From Persebacter sp051009035 (lineage in GTDB: Bacteria > Pseudomonadota > Gammaproteobacteria > Tethybacterales > Persebacteraceae), in contig JBPCWY010000050.1 in assembly GCA_051009035.1 (NCBI GenBank), forward strand, positions 1 through 10,840: a DNA stretch of 10,840 nt, read 5' to 3'. A program made the position numbers and the translations under genes. Below are positions 7,023 to 10,840 of the stretch, in pieces (the stretch's first letter is position 1; the number at the start of each line of letters is the position of its first letter). The notes under the pieces were generated by a model that was not told the DNA's origin, searched no databases, and saw only the letters and a list, made by a program, of their open reading frames with translations.

Positions 7023-7099
7023 GGGTCTGTAGCTCAGTTGGTTAGAGCACGCGCTTGATAAGCGCGGGGTCGTTGGTTCGAGTCCAACCAGACCCACCA
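7023..7099 (+). tRNA. tRNA-Ile (anticodon GAU)
   Basis: A 77-nt cloverleaf. The acceptor stem is GGGTCTG (7023-7029) with CAGACCC (7089-7095), followed by A73 and an encoded CCA (7097-7099). The D loop contains AGCTCAGTTGGTTAGAGC. The anticodon stem is CGCGC (7050-7054) with GCGCG (7062-7066) around loop TTGATAA, with GAT at 7057-7059. The T arm contains GGTTCGAGTCC. All stems pair. GAU reads AUC and AUU. In many proteobacteria this tRNA sits in the rRNA spacer; here it stands alone directly before riboflavin synthase. Confidence 0.97.
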
Positions 7100-7110
7100 T
7101 GCGGGGTTTT

Positions 7111-7719
7111 ATGTTTACCGGAATTATTACCGCCATCGGCGGCATTGCAAAAATTACGCCTTGCGGCGGCGGAATCCGCTTGCGCGTCAATGCGCCCGCC
7201 GCTTGGCTGCGGGGCGCGCAAATCGGCGGGAGCATCGCGGTGGACGGAGCGTGTTTGACCGCCGTGGAAGTCGGCGCGGATTTTTTCGCCGCGGATGTGT
7301 CGGGCGAGAGTTTGCGCTGTTGCGCGCCGTGGCGCGAAAACGGGGCGGTCAATTTGGAGCATCCGCTGGCGGCGGGCGGCGCGCTCGGCGGGCATTTTGT
7401 GTCCGGCCATGTGGGCGGAATCGCCCGCCTCGTGCGCGTTTCCGAAACCGGGGACGGCGGAAAAAAGATGGCGTTTGCGCCGCCGCCGGAATTATTAAAA
7501 TATATCGTCCGCAAATGCTCGGTCGCCGTTGCGGGCGTTTCGCTCACGGCGGCGGAAGAAGGGGCGGGGGAGTTTTCGGTTTACGCCGTGCCGCATACTT
7601 TGGCGGCGACGACGCTGGGCGGCTGGGCGGCGGGGACGGAGGCGAATTTGGAAACGGACATTCTCGCCGCGCATTTGGAAAAATTGGCGCGTTTTTCGGC
7701 GGCGGGCGGCGTGGTATAA
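7111..7719 (+). CDS. ribE: Riboflavin synthase, alpha chain (RibE; called RibC in E. coli)
   Basis: 202 residues, typical length. The start at 7111 is chosen because riboflavin synthases begin MFTGI; the in-frame ATG at 7099 would use the last base of the tRNA CCA and add MRGF. Role: dismutation of two 6,7-dimethyl-8-ribityllumazine molecules to riboflavin, in the cytoplasm. Seen: two lumazine-binding repeats. The first has MFTGIITAIG and VDGACLT with Cys48; between them is LGGHFVSGH (92-100). The second has Lys135 and AGVSLT (141-146), then TTLGGWAAGTEANLETD. Phe2, Cys48, His95/His100, Lys135 and Ser144 align with conserved E. coli residues. The position equal to E. coli Asp143, however, is Ala141, and the usual Gly after the Lys is Cys136. 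Only a GGGG precedes the start as a possible ribosome binding site. It is 11 nt from the tRNA and 28 nt from yajC, and no other rib genes are here. Confidence 0.92.
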   Translation: MFTGIITAIGGIAKITPCGGGIRLRVNAPAAWLRGAQIGGSIAVDGACLTAVEVGADFFAADVSGESLRCCAPWRENGAVNLEHPLAAGGALGGHFVSGHVGGIARLVRVSETGDGGKKMAFAPPPELLKYIVRKCSVAVAGVSLTAAEEGAGEFSVYAVPHTLAATTLGGWAAGTEANLETDILAAHLEKLARFSAAGGVV

Positions 7720-7720
7720 T
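7712..7720 (+). promoter_or_regulatory. Extended -10 promoter of yajC-secDF overlapping the ribE stop
   Basis: TGGTATAAT is identical to the tRNA promoter core. The ribE stop codon TAA (7717-7719) is embedded in the TATAAT box. The predicted transcription start is near 7727, giving a leader of about 20 nt that carries a TGGAGC ribosome binding site (7738-7743) before ATG 7748. Confidence 0.6.
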
Positions 7721-7747
7721 CGCGTTTTGTTTTTCATTGGAGCAGTT

Positions 7748-8071
7748 ATGATGTTATCGGAAACGGCTTGGGCGCAAGCCGCCGCCGGGGGCGGGGAAAG
7801 CGCGTGGACGAGTTTTTTGCCGCTGGTGCTGATTATGGCGGTGTTTTATTTTTTGCTGATTCGCCCGCAACAAAAACGGGCGAAGGCGCACCGCAACATG
7901 CTGGCGGCGCTTGCCGTGGGCGACGAGGTGCTGACTTCCGGCGGGATTTACGGGCGCGTGGTAAAAATTACCGAAAATTTCGTCGTGCTGGAAACGGGTA
8001 AAACGCAAATCCCCTTCCAAAAACAGTCCATTCAATCGCTTTTGCCCGCCGGCTCGCTGGAAAAAATCTAA
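7748..8071 (+). CDS. yajC: YajC, Sec translocase accessory membrane protein
   Basis: 107 residues from ATG 7748 (a second ATG follows at once). GGAG sits 6 nt upstream. The longer open frame that starts at 7529 overlaps ribE and is not credible. Seen: a short amino-terminal part, one membrane segment at about 22-40 (FLPLVLIMAVFYFLLIRPQQ), then the YajC hallmark RPQQKR and the soluble part with VGDEVLTSGGIYGRVVKI. The protein is slightly on the short side of the usual 100-120 residues. Known: YajC associates with SecD and SecF in the inner membrane and supports the holotranslocon. It is followed after 8 nt by the secDF gene, matching the classic yajC-secD-secF order. The upstream partner is ribE rather than the common tgt/queA. 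Confidence 0.94.
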   Translation: MMLSETAWAQAAAGGGESAWTSFLPLVLIMAVFYFLLIRPQQKRAKAHRNMLAALAVGDEVLTSGGIYGRVVKITENFVVLETGKTQIPFQKQSIQSLLPAGSLEKI

Positions 8072-8079
8072 CCGCGCCG

Positions 8080-10836
8080 ATGTCGCGTTTTCCCGCTTGG
8101 AAATATACGCTTATTGCGGTATTGCTTTCCGTTGCCGCCGTTTATGCGCTGCCTTCCGGCTACGCCAAATTGCCGGTGGTGCAAGTCCGCGCCATTGCCG
8201 CCGGGGCGAAAATGGACGCCGGGGTTTTGGACAAAGTGCGCGCCGCATTGGAAAAAGCAGGTTTGCCCGTCCAATCCGTGGCGTTGCGCGGCGATGCGGT
8301 AGAAGCCGTGTTTGCCGAAGCGGAATCGCAAGTGCGCGCCCGCGCCGTTATCGCCGAAGCGTTGGGCGAAAAATATATTGCGGCGTATAACACGGCGACA
8401 AGCGCGCCGGAATGGCTGCGCAGTGTCGGGGCGAAACCGCTGTCGCTGGGTTTGGATTTGCGCGGGGGCGTGTATTTTTTGCTGCAAGTGGATGTGGATT
8501 TTGCGGCGCGCAAACGATTGGGCGGTATCGCCGCCGAAATTGAAAACACCGAAAGCGAAAACCGCATCCCCGGCGCGGCGGCGCAATTGGAAGAAACGGG
8601 CGTATTAATGCTCGTCGAATTTTCCACCCCCGCCAAGGCGAAAGCGGCGGCGCCGCAAATCCGCGACAAATTTCCCTCGTTAGTTTTAGAAAGCAGCGAA
8701 GGCGCGCGTTTGCGTTTTACCGTTTCCGATGCGGCGCGGGACGAAATTACCGATTTGACGATGCAGCAAAATTTGGAAACGCTGCGCAACCGGGTGAACG
8801 AATTGGGAGTCGCCGAGCCGGTGATTACCCGCCAAGGACGCGACCGCATTGCCGTGCAGCTTCCCGGCGTGCAGGATACGGCGCGGGCGAAAAAAGTTTT
8901 GGGGCGGACGGCGGCGTTGGAATTGCGCGGCGTGGACGGGCCAAAATCCGCGTCCCGCGCGATAATCCGCCGCGCCAAACAGGGGCGCAACCCGCCCGGC
9001 GGGGAGTTGTTTTACGAGCGCAACGGGACGCCGCTGATTTTGGAAAAACACATCGTCATCACCGGCGAAAATATTTCCGATGCGAGTCCCAGCTACGACC
9101 AAAACAACCGTCCGGCGGTCAATATCGGGCTGGATGCGGCGGGCGGCGCAAAGATGAAACGCTACACCCGCCCGCGGGTCGGGCAACAGCTGGCGATTTT
9201 ACTGCGCGACAAAAACAGTTCCGAAATTATAAGCGCGCCGGTAATTAACGAAGAGTTGTATGTCAATTTTCAAATTCACGGCAATATGAATCCGGCGGAA
9301 GCGGCGGAGTTGTCTTTGCTTTTGCGTTCCGGTTCGCTCGCCGCGCCGCTGGAAATTGTAGAAGAGCGGACGGTCGGTCCTTCGCTCGGCGCGGACAATA
9401 TCCGCCGCGGAGTCAATTCCGTCATCGGCGGTTTTGCCGCGATTGCGGTGCTTATCGCCGCCTATTACGCGGCGTTCGGCGTGATTTCGGTGGGCGCATT
9501 GCTCGCCAATATTCTCATGCTGACCGCATTGCTCGCGATTGCCGGGGCGACTTTAACTTTGCCCGGTCTCGCCGGTTTTGCGTTAACGCTCGGCATGGCG
9601 ATAGACGCCAATGTCCTCATTAACGAACGCATCCGCGAAGAAGTCGCCGCCGGCAAACCCCCAATGTCGGCGATTCACATCGGCTACGAGCGCGCGTTTA
9701 CGACGATTATTGATTCCAATTTAACCACGCTGATTGCCGGGGCGGCGTTGTTTGCTTTCGGTTCCGGACCGGTGCGCGGTTTTGCCGTGGTGCTGTGTTT
9801 CGGCATTTTAACTTCCATGTTTTCCGCCGTGCAGGGTTCGCGCGCGCTGGTAAATGCAAGTTTTGAACGGCGGCGGGTCAAAAAACTTCATCTCGGATTG
9901 CGCCTGCTTAATCTTAAAAAAACATTGCCGCTGATGAAATACCGCGCTTATACCGGCGCATTGTCCGCCATTTTTCTGCTGGTTTGCATTGTATCGCTCG
10001 GCGTGCGCGGGTTAAATTTCGGCGTGGATTTTACCGGCGGGACGGTGCTCGAAACGGAGTTCGCCAAAACGCCCGCGATTGCCGCCGTCCGCGAATCGAT
10101 GCGCGGCGCGGGTTTGGAAAACGCGCCGATTCAACAAAGCGGGGACGGGTTGCTGATTATCAACGCGCCGCCCGGCGAATCGGGCGCGGAATTATCCACC
10201 CGCGTGATGGAAGCGTTGCGCGGGCTTGACCCGGAAGCAAAATTGCGGCGGCTGGAATATGTCGGACCGCAAGTCGGGGACGAATTATTTCTCGCCGGGG
10301 CGTTGTCGCTGTTGTTTGTCGTGGGGGGCATTATGCTGTATCTTTCCATGCGGTTTAAATGGCGGATGGCGGCGGGCGCAATTGTCGCCAACTTGCACGA
10401 TGTGATTTTTATTTTGGGTTTGTTTTCGCTCTTTCAATGGGAATTTAATCTGACGGTGCTTGCCGCGACTTTGGCGATTCTCGGTTATTCGGTCAACGAG
10501 TCGGTGGTGATTTTTGACCGCGTCCGCGAAAACTACCGCTCGCAACGGACGGCGTCGACGGCGGCGGACATGCTTGATATTTCCATTACGCAAACTTGGG
10601 CGCGGACGGTCGTCACGCACGGTTCCACGCAGCTGGCGGTATTGTCCATGCTGTTTTTCGGCGGCGAGGCGCTGTTTTTATTCGCCCTCGCGCTGACGAT
10701 TGGAATTTTTTCCAGCGTATATTCGTCGGTATTAATTAGCGGCCCGATTGCGCTGTATTTGGGTTTGGAGCGCGGCGATTTCATAGAAAAATCCAGCGAC
10801 CCGCGCCGCGAAAACCCGTCCGGCGCGGTAATTTAA
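8080..10836 (+). CDS. secDF: Fused SecD-SecF protein-export membrane protein
   Basis: 918 residues in one frame, the sum of a usual SecD (about 615) and SecF (about 310). Role: uses the proton gradient to pull translocated proteins into the periplasm with SecYEG and YajC. SecD part, about 1-608: TM1 at about 9-26; a large periplasmic domain with LSLGLDLRGGVYFLLQVD near 122-139; TM2-6 at about 444-600, with MAIDANVLINER and conserved Asp509; ending at ERRRVKKLHLG as unfused SecD proteins end. A linker of about 10 residues leads into the SecF part from about Met619: membrane segment, GVDFTGGTVLE, and five carboxyl membrane segments with GYSVNES (803-808), FDR (812-814) and Arg842 in TWARTV. Unfused SecF has Asp in GYS(I/V)ND(T/S); here it is Glu807. 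The start at 8080 fits SecD families (RFPAWKYTLI). It has no clear Shine-Dalgarno 8 nt after yajC, suggesting translational coupling. Complete; ends 4 nt before the window edge. Confidence 0.95.
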   Translation: MSRFPAWKYTLIAVLLSVAAVYALPSGYAKLPVVQVRAIAAGAKMDAGVLDKVRAALEKAGLPVQSVALRGDAVEAVFAEAESQVRARAVIAEALGEKYIAAYNTATSAPEWLRSVGAKPLSLGLDLRGGVYFLLQVDVDFAARKRLGGIAAEIENTESENRIPGAAAQLEETGVLMLVEFSTPAKAKAAAPQIRDKFPSLVLESSEGARLRFTVSDAARDEITDLTMQQNLETLRNRVNELGVAEPVITRQGRDRIAVQLPGVQDTARAKKVLGRTAALELRGVDGPKSASRAIIRRAKQGRNPPGGELFYERNGTPLILEKHIVITGENISDASPSYDQNNRPAVNIGLDAAGGAKMKRYTRPRVGQQLAILLRDKNSSEIISAPVINEELYVNFQIHGNMNPAEAAELSLLLRSGSLAAPLEIVEERTVGPSLGADNIRRGVNSVIGGFAAIAVLIAAYYAAFGVISVGALLANILMLTALLAIAGATLTLPGLAGFALTLGMAIDANVLINERIREEVAAGKPPMSAIHIGYERAFTTIIDSNLTTLIAGAALFAFGSGPVRGFAVVLCFGILTSMFSAVQGSRALVNASFERRRVKKLHLGLRLLNLKKTLPLMKYRAYTGALSAIFLLVCIVSLGVRGLNFGVDFTGGTVLETEFAKTPAIAAVRESMRGAGLENAPIQQSGDGLLIINAPPGESGAELSTRVMEALRGLDPEAKLRRLEYVGPQVGDELFLAGALSLLFVVGGIMLYLSMRFKWRMAAGAIVANLHDVIFILGLFSLFQWEFNLTVLAATLAILGYSVNESVVIFDRVRENYRSQRTASTAADMLDISITQTWARTVVTHGSTQLAVLSMLFFGGEALFLFALALTIGIFSSVYSSVLISGPIALYLGLERGDFIEKSSDPRRENPSGAVI

Positions 10837-10840
10837 TTTT

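Noticed and set aside
6835..7032. 65-codon plus frame in the gap before the tRNA
   Set aside because: Runs through the repeat end, the tRNA promoter and into the tRNA itself; no ribosome binding site or homology.
7099..7110. Start of riboflavin synthase at the tRNA CCA end
   Set aside because: Riboflavin synthases start MFTGI; the four added residues are not conserved and the codon overlaps the mature tRNA.
8160..8990. 276-codon minus frame opposite secDF
   Set aside because: Antisense shadow of the SecD periplasmic domain with Arg/Ser/Ala-biased composition and no domain.
1..10840. CRISPR array, rRNA, transposase or integrase gene
   Set aside because: No regularly spaced direct repeats, no rRNA-like stretches and no recognisable recombinase motifs on either strand.

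Overview
The window reads as a chromosomal segment from a proteobacterium, most likely gamma- or betaproteobacterial. The support is a SecD amino terminus of the proteobacterial type (starting MSRFPAWKYTLI), a YajC-SecD-SecF order, a DpkA-type reductase, and a tRNA-Ile gene that encodes its own CCA end. The right three quarters are GC-rich, with many GCG, GGC and CGC codons. The left 2.6 kb looks more AT-rich by eye. No species call can be made from the sequence alone.

Layout. (1) Positions 1-2609, minus strand: one long reading frame with no stop in the window. It encodes an MmeI-like (Type IIL) restriction-modification enzyme in which nuclease, methyltransferase and target recognition lie in one polypeptide. 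The carboxyl end is cut off by the window edge. An ORF caller that requires a stop codon misses this gene and reports only antisense shadows. (2) A compact divergent promoter region at 2610-2673. (3) Positions 2674-4788, plus strand: a DpkA-like imino acid reductase of the Ldh2 family, followed 3 nt later by an OpgC-like membrane acyltransferase. (4) A structured intergenic stretch with a probable terminator, then a BCCT-family betaine/choline-type transporter at 4988-6628. (5) A 394-nt non-coding stretch at 6629-7022 with two hairpins, a MITE-like inverted repeat resembling dRS3-type repeats, and the tRNA promoter. (6) tRNA-Ile(GAU) at 7023-7099, followed 11 nt later by riboflavin synthase (7111-7719), YajC (7748-8071) and a single fused SecD-SecF protein (8080-10836).

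How the genes work together. YajC and SecDF are parts of the same inner-membrane translocation complex and are almost certainly co-transcribed. Their probable extended -10 promoter overlaps the stop codon of riboflavin synthase. DpkA (makes L-proline or L-pipecolate), OpgC (modifies osmoregulated periplasmic glucans) and the BCCT carrier (takes up betaine-type solutes) could share an osmotic-adaptation theme, but that link is inference. The restriction-modification gene is an independent, divergently transcribed defence gene.

I found no clearly new multi-gene system. The observations most worth checking are the RM gene hidden from stop-to-stop ORF calling, its apparently leaderless start, the SecD-SecF fusion with an Asp-to-Glu change at a conserved SecF membrane position, a riboflavin synthase lacking a conserved aspartate, the very tight tRNA-riboflavin synthase spacing, and the inverted repeat element.
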